From Pontibacter fetidus (GTDB lineage Bacteria > Bacteroidota > Bacteroidia > Cytophagales > Hymenobacteraceae), in NCBI RefSeq assembly GCF_010119545.1, contig NZ_JAAEAA010000018.1:18575-82574 (forward strand): a stretch of 64,000 nt of DNA, given 5' to 3'. Both the position numbers and the translations under genes were made by a program. The notes under the pieces are model-generated. The model was not told the origin of the DNA. It did not search any database and was given only the letters and a program-made list of their open reading frames with translations. Position 1 is the first letter of the stretch; each line of letters starts with the position of its first letter. Positions 44,991-54,061 of this stretch are shown here, piece by piece.

Positions 44991-45753
44991 AAACTATAGT
45001 TACTTTTATGCCCATGCCTTCCAGGGCTTTTACGGTATAGTCCGAGATGCCGCTATCGGTGATGATCTGGTCTATGTCTTCAAAACCGCAGATCTTGCCG
45101 AAGCCTCTTTTTCCGAATTTTGTAGAATCAGCAAGCACAATCGTTTTCTGGGAGACTTTTATCATCTGGCGGTTTAGGTGCGCTTCGGTTACGTTGGTAG
45201 TTGTCAGGCCGAAGTCCAGGTCAATGCCATCTACGCCTAAAAACAGTTTGCTGCACGAGAAATCAGCCAGTATACTTTCAGCATACGGCCCGGTTACTGA
45301 TGATGAACTTTTGCGTAACACACCGCCCAGCTGCATTACTTCAATTTCGGGGTGGCGGTTAAGTTCTAGGGCTATGTTTAGCGAGGGCGTAATAACGGTT
45401 AAGCTTGCTTTCGGCTGGATGTTTCGGGCAAGTGCCAGCACCGTAGTACCTGATGCGATCAGTATGGAATCGTTGGGTTGCAGCAAACTGGCAGCCGCCG
45501 CACCAATGCGCATTTTCTCCGATGCCTGTATTTTTTCCTTCTCGTTAACGGAGCGGTCTATGGTATAGGGGTTGTTGGCCGTGGCGCCGCCATGCGTCCG
45601 GAAAAGTAAGCCTTTGTCTTCCAGTAGCTTCAGGTCTTTGCGGATCGTTACCGACGACACACTCATCTTCTCGCAAAGTTCCAGCACATTTACTTGTCCT
45701 TCCTGCTTCAGTTTGTTCAGTATCTGCTGGTGGCGTTCGGCTAAAGTTAACAT
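44989..45753 (-). CDS. glpR: DeoR/GlpR-family transcriptional regulator
   Basis: A 254-residue repressor with an N-terminal helix-turn-helix (ERHQQILNKLKQEGQVNVLELCEKMSVSSVTIRKDLKLLEDKGLL) and a DeoR sensor domain with the phosphosugar-binding pattern (ANSILIASGTTV-like region, KASLTVITPSLNIALEL, KLFLGVDGIDLDFGLTT). The family responds to phosphorylated ligands. Its place at the end of the glycerophosphate locus suggests a GlpR-like role with glycerol-3-phosphate as inducer, and a candidate operator lies in front of glpD. The gene symbol reflects context more than specific sequence features. Confidence 0.82.
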   Translation of the reverse strand: MLTLAERHQQILNKLKQEGQVNVLELCEKMSVSSVTIRKDLKLLEDKGLLFRTHGGATANNPYTIDRSVNEKEKIQASEKMRIGAAAASLLQPNDSILIASGTTVLALARNIQPKASLTVITPSLNIALELNRHPEIEVMQLGGVLRKSSSSVTGPYAESILADFSCSKLFLGVDGIDLDFGLTTTNVTEAHLNRQMIKVSQKTIVLADSTKFGKRGFGKICGFEDIDQIITDSGISDYTVKALEGMGIKVTIV

Positions 45754-45860
45754 AAGGTTATACGATTTATACCTGTAAATATAGGAGGTTATACAGAGTA
45801 ATGGAAGGGCAATAGTGGTATAGTTTCTCCTGCACTACAAGTATAAATGCTATAGTTGCT

Positions 45861-45891
45861 GAAAAATAGCAGTTACGTTGGCTGGCGTAAC
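45861..45891 (-). terminator. Possible terminator of ada
   Basis: On the minus strand GTTACG and CGTAAC pair over 6 bp around an 8-base loop, with TGCTATTTTTC following. It lies about 35 bases beyond the ada stop codon. The stem is short. Confidence 0.5.
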
Positions 45892-45926
45892 CAAAACTAT
45901 AGTTCCGGATACATATTACAGAAAAC

Positions 45927-46985
45927 TTAAGCGCTGCAAAACTGTTTTTCGTGCTCCAGCATCCATTGTTTTCTCTCCAGTCCACCGCCGTAGCCTGTCA
46001 GTTTTCCGTTTTTACCGATTACCCGGTGGCAGGGTATAACTATAGCTATTCTGTTAAAACCGTTGGCAGAGGCAACAGCTCTTACAGCGTCTGGGTTTTT
46101 GAGTAGTTCGGCTTGCTGCTGGTACGAGCGTGTTTCACCATAAGGTATCTGTGCCAGGCACTCCCAAACCTGGTTTTGAAACACCGTGCCCGGTGTGTGC
46201 AAACTAAGCGAAAAAGCTTTGCGCTGGCCCGCAAAATATTCTTCTACTTCGGTTTTGGCTTGTTTTATGTGTTCGTTCTCGCCGGCAATAATGGTAGCAT
46301 TCAGGCGCTTTTGCAGATCCCTGAACTCTGTTTCCAGCATTCTGCGGTCTACAAACTCCAGCAGGCAAACCCCTTTTTCGGTGGCGCACACCAGCATCGG
46401 GCCAAGCGGTGTGGTTAGTCTGTTCATCAGGATCACGTTTTTTGCTTTGCCCGTTTTAGGCGAGCTGCCCATCAGCTTTTTATAGGTATAGCCAAACCCG
46501 CTCAACGATTCGTAGCCGGTTTCAAAAGCGGTGTCGGTGGCGCTCCTGCCGCCTTTCAGCTCCAGCAATGCCTGATTTATGCGGTACATTCTTTGGAAAG
46601 CCTGGAACGTAATGCCGTAGTGCTGTTTAAACCACCTGCGCACCAGCACGGGGCAAACCTCTTTCTGCCGGAGCGTGTAATCAGATATCTTTTCTTTCGG
46701 ATTGCTTCTGACCAGTTCTATGGCGGTGTTTACCTGTTCCGGGGCGAGGTTGGCATTTTCGGTGGGGCGACACACTTTGCAGGGGCGGTAACCGTGGTTC
46801 AGGGCATCTTTAAAAGTAGTAAAGAAGGTAACATTCTCTGCCTTGGGTTTTCTGGCCCGGCAGGTGGCAATGCAGAAAACAGTTGTGGTCCGGACGCCTA
46901 CGAAAAAGATGCCCACATAACTTTGGTCTCTGTTAAGCAAAGCGGTGTAGTAGGTCTCGATCTTCTCTTTATCTGTAACTAACAT
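45927..46985 (-). CDS. ada: Ada: bifunctional DNA alkylation repair protein and transcription activator
   Basis: Repairs O6-methylguanine and methylphosphotriesters by transferring methyl groups to itself. The 352-residue protein has the zinc site Cys38, Cys42, Cys69, Cys72 (FCIATCRAR; YRPCKVC), of which Cys38 accepts methyl from phosphotriesters, then an AraC-type DNA-binding domain (about 85-185) and a C-terminal O6-methylguanine transferase domain with PCHRVIG (Cys319). Both active cysteines are present, so both activities and auto-activation are expected. Its start overlaps by 7 bases the end of the upstream PEP mutase-family gene. Confidence 0.96.
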   Translation of the reverse strand: MLVTDKEKIETYYTALLNRDQSYVGIFFVGVRTTTVFCIATCRARKPKAENVTFFTTFKDALNHGYRPCKVCRPTENANLAPEQVNTAIELVRSNPKEKISDYTLRQKEVCPVLVRRWFKQHYGITFQAFQRMYRINQALLELKGGRSATDTAFETGYESLSGFGYTYKKLMGSSPKTGKAKNVILMNRLTTPLGPMLVCATEKGVCLLEFVDRRMLETEFRDLQKRLNATIIAGENEHIKQAKTEVEEYFAGQRKAFSLSLHTPGTVFQNQVWECLAQIPYGETRSYQQQAELLKNPDAVRAVASANGFNRIAIVIPCHRVIGKNGKLTGYGGGLERKQWMLEHEKQFCSA

Positions 46986-47761
46986 AACTCAAACACGGGG
47001 TTAAAGTTCTCCTGGGTTTTTACGTCCTGCAGCAGCTGCGCAAACCGGTCATACAGTTTCCCGAACAGGAAATTACCCATGCTAATGCGTTTTACACCAA
47101 GTCTTTTCAATTCCTTAAAGGCAGGCAGGTTGGGCATACACATTACGTTCAATGGTAAGCTGGTGCTGCCTGTAACTGCGCTGATGTCTTCTTTGGCCAC
47201 TATACATGGTACAAAAATGCCATCTGCCCCAGCTGTTTCGTAAAGTTGCGCTCGAACTATAGTTTCCTGCAACTGGTTTGGGTGGCCAACTATAAACGTA
47301 TCTGTCCGCACATTCAGAAACAGGTCTGTTCCGTTTTTCAGGAAGGCCTCTTTTATAGTTTCCAGAGTGCGGGCAAAACTATAGCTGTCGCAAAGGGTCC
47401 TTTCGTTTGCCACCAGGCTGTCTTCTATGTTAATACCGGCCACACCCAGGTCGGCCAATACGTTAATGTTTTCTATGATCTCCGACGTATTCCTGCTATA
47501 ACCTGACTCTATATCTACAGAAAGTGGCAGGCTTGTATTGGCTGCAATCCTTTTTACCAGGTGTGCCAGCTCCGCAAATTCCATTTTTTCGCCATCCTCG
47601 TAGCCCAGCATACTGGCCATGGCAGCACTTGATGTGCCAATCGCCTCAAAGCCTTGCTGTTCTGCTATTCGGGCGCTTGCCACATCCCATACATTACAGA
47701 TCAGGAGCGGCTTGTTTTGTTGGTGTAGTTGTTTAAATGTCATGAGGTTTCTTTTCTGCAA
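46979..47761 (-). CDS. Isocitrate lyase/PEP mutase family protein
   Basis: A 260-residue TIM barrel of the PEP mutase/isocitrate lyase superfamily: ICNVWDVASARIAEQQGFEAIGTSSAAMASMLGYEDGE, SVDIESGYS, GVAGINIEDS, FLNVRTDTF and GADGIFVPC. Members cleave or form C-C or P-C bonds in 2-carboxylic acids (oxaloacetate decarboxylase, 2-methylisocitrate lyase and others); the substrate cannot be assigned. It may start at an internal ATG six codons in (MTFKQLHQQ). Translation is coupled to ada by the 7-base overlap, an odd pairing noted as a finding. Confidence 0.85.
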   Translation of the reverse strand: MQKRNLMTFKQLHQQNKPLLICNVWDVASARIAEQQGFEAIGTSSAAMASMLGYEDGEKMEFAELAHLVKRIAANTSLPLSVDIESGYSRNTSEIIENINVLADLGVAGINIEDSLVANERTLCDSYSFARTLETIKEAFLKNGTDLFLNVRTDTFIVGHPNQLQETIVRAQLYETAGADGIFVPCIVAKEDISAVTGSTSLPLNVMCMPNLPAFKELKRLGVKRISMGNFLFGKLYDRFAQLLQDVKTQENFNPVFELC

Positions 47762-47878
47762 AGAATGCCATAAGGCGCCCGACCAGCAACCGAAAACTGA
47801 ACAAGTATTTTTATTTTATCTCAGACTCGTGTGAACAACTTGCAAGCCCGCCAGCCATTGCATGCTAGTTATACCAGG

Positions 47879-48304
47879 CTATGGGTTGTTTTTCATTAAA
47901 AGCACGTGCAGAGATGCAATTTTCGTTGGATCATTTAAAATCCACTTTCTCATAGTATTCAAATTGACCATTCTTGCAAAATTGTCATCACCCTCAACTA
48001 TATAGTTGTACTTAGTACCCATAAACCAAACTACGGCATAAATTATTTCGCCTCCATGCTTTTGCTGTAAAAACCGCTTTGGCTTTGTTGCCACAAAAAT
48101 TGATTTCAGATCGGCAGTTGCTGCGCTGTCTAATTTTATTGTTTCAGTTTTTCGGGATTCAAGGTCACGATGGTTATACTGTAGTCCTGCTGTTGTGCCG
48201 GCGCGTTTAAAGTCTTTATAAATAAAAACTGAATCTGCTTCAATTTGGCAGTAGGCAGGAAATGTCAACACTATCAGAAATGCTTGTAGCAGTAATTTTT
48301 TCAT
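47879..48304 (-). CDS. Hypothetical secreted protein
   Basis: From the ATG at 48304 the product has 141 residues, with a signal peptide ending YCQ (about residue 20). The longer frame (48379) adds 25 residues before that signal and is rejected. No domain was recognised; the mature part reads as a small alpha/beta protein (SVFIYKDFKRAG...AVVWFMGTKYNYIVEGDD). It stands alone on the minus strand. Confidence 0.6.
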   Translation of the reverse strand: MKKLLLQAFLIVLTFPAYCQIEADSVFIYKDFKRAGTTAGLQYNHRDLESRKTETIKLDSAATADLKSIFVATKPKRFLQQKHGGEIIYAVVWFMGTKYNYIVEGDDNFARMVNLNTMRKWILNDPTKIASLHVLLMKNNP

Positions 48305-48516
48305 CTTTACTAATTGACCATAACGATAGCTTATATCCGAACATGGCCTAAAACTTAAACAGGGCAAACGAATATACATTGTATATCTGAAACTATAGCA
48401 GCAAGGGCAAGTGTGCCGATCCGTAACATTAAAACAGTGCGACAGGCCAGAAGATTATAGCCTGTATAATTCATTCGTTTTTCCGACCTTTGCACCGGAC
48501 TTTAGCTACAGAAACT

Positions 48517-49140
48517 ATGCAACGCCCTGTTAAGCTTGTGATTTTTGCCGGTATCGTGCTGGTACTTTTGTATTTTGTGAAAGAGACTTTTTTAAGCGAA
48601 GAGAACTATATCAAACCGCTTCTGAAAGAGCGCGAAGACAAGGACCTGTCGTTCAGGAGCCGCACCAACAGCCCGTTTACCGAAGAAGGCCGCCAGAGTT
48701 TTAAGAACCTGGTGTATTATGAGCCCAACATAAAGTATAAAGTATCTGCCAAAGTAGAAGACCTGCCAAAACAGGATACCCTGCTGATGCCGCTCACAAA
48801 TGGGAGCTACGAGCCTTATCTGCGTTATGCTACTGCTGTTTTCGAGCTCGAAGGCCAGCCCCAGCGCCTGACACTTTATAAAAAGCTGGCAAAAGAAGAA
48901 AAAGACCAATGGTTTGTGCCTTTCACAGACAAAACCAACGGCTTCGAGACGTATGGTGGCGGCCGCTTCCTGGATATTCCGTTTAAGGAAGACGCTAAAA
49001 CTATAGTTCTGGACTTTAACCGCGCCTACAGCCCGTTCTGCGCCTACAACCCTGAGTACGTTTGCCCGGTTCCGCCAAAAGATAACCGCTTAACTATAGC
49101 TGTACCTGCAGGGGAAAAGGCATACGAAGCGCATAAATAG
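48517..49140 (+). CDS. DUF1684 family protein
   Basis: The ATG at 48517 is preferred over an upstream TTG. The 207-residue product has one N-terminal membrane helix and then the DUF1684 pattern: EREDKDLSFRSRTNSPFTEEGRQSFKNLVYYEPN, FVPFTDKTNGFETYGGGRFLDI, and VLDFNRAYSPFCAYNPEYVCPVPPKDNRL. The function is unknown. A GACCTTTG box just upstream resembles a Bacteroidota -7 element. Confidence 0.85.
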   Translation: MQRPVKLVIFAGIVLVLLYFVKETFLSEENYIKPLLKEREDKDLSFRSRTNSPFTEEGRQSFKNLVYYEPNIKYKVSAKVEDLPKQDTLLMPLTNGSYEPYLRYATAVFELEGQPQRLTLYKKLAKEEKDQWFVPFTDKTNGFETYGGGRFLDIPFKEDAKTIVLDFNRAYSPFCAYNPEYVCPVPPKDNRLTIAVPAGEKAYEAHK

Positions 49141-49207
49141 GAGGTAGCTTATTCGGATCTGTTCGTGCCATTTTTACAACTCGTGCCGCACTAAACAGAA
49201 TAATGTT

Positions 49208-49215
49208 TAATTTTG
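49208..49215 (+). promoter_or_regulatory. Candidate -7 element (TAATTTTG) of the pheT operon
   Basis: Exact match to TAnnTTTG, 56 bases upstream of the pheT ATG. No clear -33 element was seen. Confidence 0.4.
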
Positions 49216-49270
49216 GAGATGACTGGCTCTAACAATAGGAGCTAAACTATAAAAGAATAAAAATTACGAC

Positions 49271-51691
49271 ATGCTGATCTCACTCGACTGGTTAAAACAG
49301 CTGATTCATATAGATAAAACCGCGGAAGAAGTAGGTGCTTTGCTGACAGGCGCAGGCCTGGAAGTAGAAGGAATACACAAACTGGAAGCCGTAAAAGGTG
49401 GCCTGGAAGGCATTGTGATAGGCGAAGTGCTTACCTGCGAACGCCACCCGGATGCTGACAAACTTAGCCTGACTACGGTAGATATCGGAACAGGGGAGCC
49501 GAGCCAGATCGTGTGTGGCGCGCCAAACGTGGCAGCCGGCCAGAAAGTGGTAGTGGCAACCGTAAACAGTACGCTTTACCCAACTGGTGGAGAACCATTC
49601 AAGATCAAGAAATCTAAAATACGTGGTGCAGTTTCGGAAGGGATGATCTGTGCGGAAGATGAGATTGGTATTGGTACATCACATGCCGGTATTATGGTGC
49701 TGGATACGGACCTGCCAAACGGGACGCCTGCTGCTGAGTATTTCGGATTGAACCCGGATGAGATGTTTGAAATTGGCTTAACGCCTAACCGCGCCGATGC
49801 GGCATCGCATTACGGTGTTGCCCGCGACCTGCAGGCGCTACTTAAAACGCCTGCTACGCTGCCTGATGTTTCTGCTTTTAAAGTTGAAAATACCAGCCGA
49901 ACTATAGCTGTAGAAGTTGAGAACCTGGAAGCTTGTCCGCGCTACGCTGGTGTAACTATAACGGGTGTAAAAGTTGGTCCGTCGCCGGAATGGCTGCAGA
50001 AAAAACTGCGCGCTATCGACCTGTCGCCAATCAACAACATCGTTGATGTTACCAACTATGTGCTGCACGAACTGGGGCAGCCGCTGCACGCGTTCGATGC
50101 CGACCAGATCGCAGGCAATAAAATTATAGTTAAAACTATAGCTGAAGGAACACCTTTTGTAACGCTGGATGACGTTGAGCGCAAAATGAAGGCTAACGAC
50201 CTGATGATATGCAACACCGAAGAGCCAATGGCAGTTGCCGGCGTGTTTGGTGGTAAAAAGTCTGGGGTAACCGAAGCAACTACAACTATATTTATAGAAA
50301 GCGCTTACTTCTCTCCAGATTATGTGCGTCGCACAGGTATGGTACATGGCCTGAAAACAGATGCATCGTTCCGTTTCGAGCGTGGTACAGATCCGAATAT
50401 GGTGATTACAGCTCTGAAGCGTGCTGCATTGCTGATGCAGGAAATTGCCGGAGGTATAATATCATCTGATATTGTAGATGTTTATCCTAACACGATCCAG
50501 AACACGGAACTGAGCCTGAGCATTGAGCGCACCCACCAGCTTATTGGCCAGCATATCGGTGCAGAGCGCATCAAAACTATACTTACCGATCTGGGCATTG
50601 AAGTGAACGGCGAAACTGAAACGGAGCTGCAGCTGTCTGTGCCTCCTTTTAAAGTAGATGTTACCCGTGAAGCCGATGTGGTGGAAGAGGTGCTACGCAT
50701 CTATGGTTTCAACAACATTGAAGTAAGCGAGCACATGGGCACTACGTACATGGCCAGCTTCTCCAAGCCTTACCCGGAAGATGTGACTGACGCGATCATG
50801 GATTATATTGCCGACAACGGTTTCCATGAGATCATCACTAATTCTATTACTAACTCGAACTACTATAAACCGGCCGGCGACGCTGAAGTGGCAGGCCTGG
50901 TGAACGTGGTAAACTATAACTCCGAAGACCTGGATGTACTGCGCAAGAGCATGGTGTTTTCGGGGCTGGAAGTGCTGCGCCGCAACATTAACCGCCGCCA
51001 GCGCGACCTTAAATTATTTGAGTTAGGCAAAATTTACCAACAACAGGAAGACGGCACAACCAAAGAAAGCCGCCGCCTGGCGCTATACATGGCCGGCAAC
51101 CTGACTGCCGAAAGCTGGAAACAGCCGGGTGCTAAAATGGCTTTCCATGACCTGGCCGCTGTAGTGCAGAACGTGCTGCGCAAACTGAATGCGTCGGACT
51201 ACGAAACACAGCCGCTGCAGCCAAACCCATACATGAAGCAAGGTGTATCCTATGTGAAGAACGGAACTATAGTTGCCGAGATTGGTCCGGTGGATGCGGG
51301 TGTAGCGAAGTTTATGGAAGTGAAGGAGCAGGTTTGGTACGCCGAACTGAACTGGGATTACCTGCTGAAGAAGTATAAAGCCAACCTGACTGCTGAAGAG
51401 CTACCAAAGTTCCCGGAAGTACGCCGCGACCTGTCTTTGGTATTGGATAAGAATGTTACCTTTGACCAGGTGAAGCACATTGCTTTCAGAACAGAGCGCA
51501 AGCTGCTGCAGGACGTGAACGTGTTTGACGTGTACGAAGGCGATAAGATAGAGCAGGGCAAGAAAGCTTATGCTATCAGCTTTACTTTACTCGACAAGCA
51601 GCAGACCCTGACCGACAAAGTAATTGACTCCACGATGACACGCCTGATGCAGCAATTTGAGAAACAGTTAGGAGCTTTTATCCGGAAATAA
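49271..51691 (+). CDS. pheT: Phenylalanyl-tRNA synthetase beta subunit
   Basis: Charges tRNA-Phe as the beta half of the alpha2-beta2 enzyme. The 806-residue protein has the EMAP-like tRNA-binding domain (EVLTCERHPDADKLSLTTVDIG, about 40-150), B3/B4 editing domain (SPINNIVDVTNYVLHELGQPLHAFDADQI), B5 domain, the catalytic-like core with FRFERGTDPN, and the C-terminal ferredoxin-fold anticodon-binding domain (KFPEVRRDLSLVLDKNVTF). pheS is not in the window. It leads a run with a coiled-coil gene, zapA and rny. Confidence 0.97.
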   Translation: MLISLDWLKQLIHIDKTAEEVGALLTGAGLEVEGIHKLEAVKGGLEGIVIGEVLTCERHPDADKLSLTTVDIGTGEPSQIVCGAPNVAAGQKVVVATVNSTLYPTGGEPFKIKKSKIRGAVSEGMICAEDEIGIGTSHAGIMVLDTDLPNGTPAAEYFGLNPDEMFEIGLTPNRADAASHYGVARDLQALLKTPATLPDVSAFKVENTSRTIAVEVENLEACPRYAGVTITGVKVGPSPEWLQKKLRAIDLSPINNIVDVTNYVLHELGQPLHAFDADQIAGNKIIVKTIAEGTPFVTLDDVERKMKANDLMICNTEEPMAVAGVFGGKKSGVTEATTTIFIESAYFSPDYVRRTGMVHGLKTDASFRFERGTDPNMVITALKRAALLMQEIAGGIISSDIVDVYPNTIQNTELSLSIERTHQLIGQHIGAERIKTILTDLGIEVNGETETELQLSVPPFKVDVTREADVVEEVLRIYGFNNIEVSEHMGTTYMASFSKPYPEDVTDAIMDYIADNGFHEIITNSITNSNYYKPAGDAEVAGLVNVVNYNSEDLDVLRKSMVFSGLEVLRRNINRRQRDLKLFELGKIYQQQEDGTTKESRRLALYMAGNLTAESWKQPGAKMAFHDLAAVVQNVLRKLNASDYETQPLQPNPYMKQGVSYVKNGTIVAEIGPVDAGVAKFMEVKEQVWYAELNWDYLLKKYKANLTAEELPKFPEVRRDLSLVLDKNVTFDQVKHIAFRTERKLLQDVNVFDVYEGDKIEQGKKAYAISFTLLDKQQTLTDKVIDSTMTRLMQQFEKQLGAFIRK

Positions 51692-51694
51692 GCC

Positions 51695-51991
51695 ATGGCA
51701 AAGGAAGCACAACTGCAACATCTACAGCAGATTGAAGATAAGCTGCGAAAACTACTTAGCCGCTACGCAGATGTGCAGCAACAGCTAAGTAGTGCCCGCG
51801 AAGAAATAAAACTCCTAGAAACACAGCTGGACGAGAAAGATCAGCAAATAAAAAATTTTCAAAATCAGGAGAATATTGTTAAAATTGTAGACACGATAGC
51901 AGGAAACCCTGCAAATTCGACTGAGTTAAAGCTCAAGCTAAACGAATATATCAGAGAAATTGATAAGTGTATTGCTTACCTGCGCGACTAA
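51695..51991 (+). CDS. Small coiled-coil protein, zapA-linked
   Basis: A 98-residue protein starting 3 bases after the pheT stop. It is predicted to be almost entirely a coiled coil (QHLQQIEDKLRKLLSRYADVQQQLSSAREEIKLLETQLDEKDQQIKNFQ) with a short C-terminal helix (LKLKLNEYIREIDKCIAYL). Position and length match the small protein found before zapA in many Bacteroidota; this arrangement resembles ZapB next to ZapA and suggests a cell division partner. No direct homology to ZapB can be claimed by eye. Confidence 0.8.
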   Translation: MAKEAQLQHLQQIEDKLRKLLSRYADVQQQLSSAREEIKLLETQLDEKDQQIKNFQNQENIVKIVDTIAGNPANSTELKLKLNEYIREIDKCIAYLRD

Positions 51992-52046
51992 AGTATATGA
52001 TATACAGCGCAGAAAAGGTGAGCAGTAACTATAAACAACGCAACGG

Positions 52047-52331
52047 ATGAGTGAATTATCAATTAAGATTCGCATCGCAGAACGCGAGTATCCGATGCGG
52101 GTAAAGGAAGAAGAAGAGGAAAGACTTCGCTTGGTAGGCAAGTTGCTGAACGAGCGACTAAAGTTCTTTAAAGACCAGTTCGGTATCCAGGATAAGCAGG
52201 ACCTTCTGGCCATGGTTGCATTTGAGACCATGGTAGAGAAACTGAAACTGGAGGAGGACAAGAACAAGCACCTTTCTAAAGTAGGCCAGCAGCTTAACGT
52301 GCTGGATGACCTGCTTTCTTCGGTTAAGTAA
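52047..52331 (+). CDS. zapA: Cell division protein ZapA
   Basis: A 94-residue FtsZ-ring stabiliser with the pattern LSIKIRIAEREYPMRVKEEEEERLRLVGKLLNERLKFFKDQFGIQDKQDLLAMVAFETMVEKLKLEE, that is a beta hairpin followed by a long dimerising helix. It lies in the pheT to rny run, next to a coiled-coil gene that could be its partner. Confidence 0.92.
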   Translation: MSELSIKIRIAEREYPMRVKEEEEERLRLVGKLLNERLKFFKDQFGIQDKQDLLAMVAFETMVEKLKLEEDKNKHLSKVGQQLNVLDDLLSSVK

Positions 52332-52435
52332 ACTATAGTGGTGGCCTTTACCATGTTCGTAAACTATAAACAGCTTTAAACCCGTCTTATTGCAGCGACT
52401 GCTAATGTGTTTTATACACCTTAAAACATGTTAAC

Positions 52436-54001
52436 ATGCCCGATATTCTATTAATTTTAATCACTGCCCTGGTGGCGCTCGCTGTGGGCGTTTACATTGG
52501 GCGTATGCTGCTGCAAAAGGTATACAAGCAGCAGGAGGTAGCTGCACGCCAGAAAGCTAAAGCTATTATTCGCGAAGCGGAGATAAACGCTGAGGCCATC
52601 AAAAAAGACCGCATGCTGGAGGCAAAGGAGAAATTCCTGAAGCTGAAATCTGAGTTTGAAGAAGAGTCAAACAAGAAGAAAAACATTATCATCCAGAATG
52701 AGAATAAGGTAAAGCAGCGTGAGCAGCACGTTACCAAGCAGATGGAAGATAATAAGCGCCGTGAAAACGAACTGAACAAAGAAAAAGAAGCCCTTAACTT
52801 ACAGTTAGAGCACCTGCACAAGCGCAAGGAAGAGGTAGAGAACCAGCATAAAGAAGTAGTTGCCCAACTGGAGAAAATTGCCGGTTTAACTGCATCTGAA
52901 GCCCGCGAGCAACTGGTTGAAGCCCTGAAAAGCGAAGCCACCACGCAGGCATCCTCGCACATCAAAGACATTGTAGCCCAGGCTAAACTTACCGCTACCA
53001 AAGAAGCCAAAAAGATCGTTATCGAAACCATTCAGCGCACGGCTGCTGAGCATGCTATCGAGAACTGCGTTTCGGTATTTAACATCGAAAGCGACGATAT
53101 CAAAGGTAAAATCATCGGTCGTGAAGGACGTAACATCCGTGCCCTTGAAGCTGCAACCGGCGTTGAAATTATAGTTGACGATACTCCGGAAGCCATCATT
53201 ATCTCTGGTTTCGATCCGGTTCGCCGCGAAATTGCACGTCTGTCGTTGCATCGCCTGGTTGCTGATGGTCGTATTCACCCGGCCCGTATTGAGGAAGTGG
53301 TAGCCAAAACACGCAAGAACATTGAAGAAGAGATTGTTGAGATTGGTGAACGTACTGCCATTGACTTAGGTATCCACGGTCTGCACCCGGAGCTTATAAA
53401 GATGGTAGGCCGTATGCGCTTCCGTTCGTCTTATGGCCAGAACTTGCTACAACACTCACGCGAAGTAGCTAACCTTTGCGCTACCATGGCTGCCGAGCTT
53501 GGCCTGAACGTGAAACATGCGAAACGTGCCGGCTTACTACACGATATTGGTAAAGTAACTCCAGACGAGCCGGAACTGCCACACGCGATCATCGGTATGG
53601 AGCTTGCCAAAAAATACAAGGAGCACCCGGACATCTGTAACGCCATCGGTGCCCACCACGACGAGATCGAGATGACAGCGATGATCTCTCCACTTATTCA
53701 AGCTTGCGATGCTATTTCCGGTTCAAGACCAGGTGCACGTCGCGAGATCATGGAGTCCTACATCAAGCGTCTGAAAGAACTGGAAGAAGCTGCTATCTCT
53801 TTTGAAGGCGTTAACCAGTGCTATGCTATCCAGGCTGGCCGTGAACTGCGCATTATGGTAGATGCTGATAATGTATCAGACGAAAAAGCAGCACAGCTGT
53901 CGTTTGATATTTCGCAGAAGATCGAGAAGGAAATGCAATATCCTGGTCAGATCAAGATCACGGTTATCCGCGAAATGAGAGCGATTAGCTACGCTAAATA
54001 G
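52436..54001 (+). CDS. rny: Ribonuclease Y
   Basis: A membrane-anchored endoribonuclease that starts mRNA decay. The 521-residue protein has an N-terminal membrane helix ([23 protein letters not shown]), a long coiled coil (about 30-190), a KH domain ([45 protein letters not shown]) and an HD domain ([37 protein letters not shown]) with the expected metal-binding His-Asp. The length matches the family. A terminator follows. Confidence 0.97.
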   Translation: MPDILLILITALVALAVGVYIGRMLLQKVYKQQEVAARQKAKAIIREAEINAEAIKKDRMLEAKEKFLKLKSEFEEESNKKKNIIIQNENKVKQREQHVTKQMEDNKRRENELNKEKEALNLQLEHLHKRKEEVENQHKEVVAQLEKIAGLTASEAREQLVEALKSEATTQASSHIKDIVAQAKLTATKEAKKIVIETIQRTAAEHAIENCVSVFNIESDDIKGKIIGREGRNIRALEAATGVEIIVDDTPEAIIISGFDPVRREIARLSLHRLVADGRIHPARIEEVVAKTRKNIEEEIVEIGERTAIDLGIHGLHPELIKMVGRMRFRSSYGQNLLQHSREVANLCATMAAELGLNVKHAKRAGLLHDIGKVTPDEPELPHAIIGMELAKKYKEHPDICNAIGAHHDEIEMTAMISPLIQACDAISGSRPGARREIMESYIKRLKELEEAAISFEGVNQCYAIQAGRELRIMVDADNVSDEKAAQLSFDISQKIEKEMQYPGQIKITVIREMRAISYAK

Positions 54002-54025
54002 AATCATACTTTTAGCCAAAGTAGG

Positions 54026-54059
54026 CCGCCTGTTGTACACGTTACAGCAGGCGGTTTTT
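54026..54059 (+). terminator. Intrinsic terminator of rny
   Basis: CCGCCTG and CAGGCGG pair, with extra pairing CTGT/ACAG possible within the loop, and five T residues follow. Confidence 0.82.
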
Positions 54060-54061
54060 GG

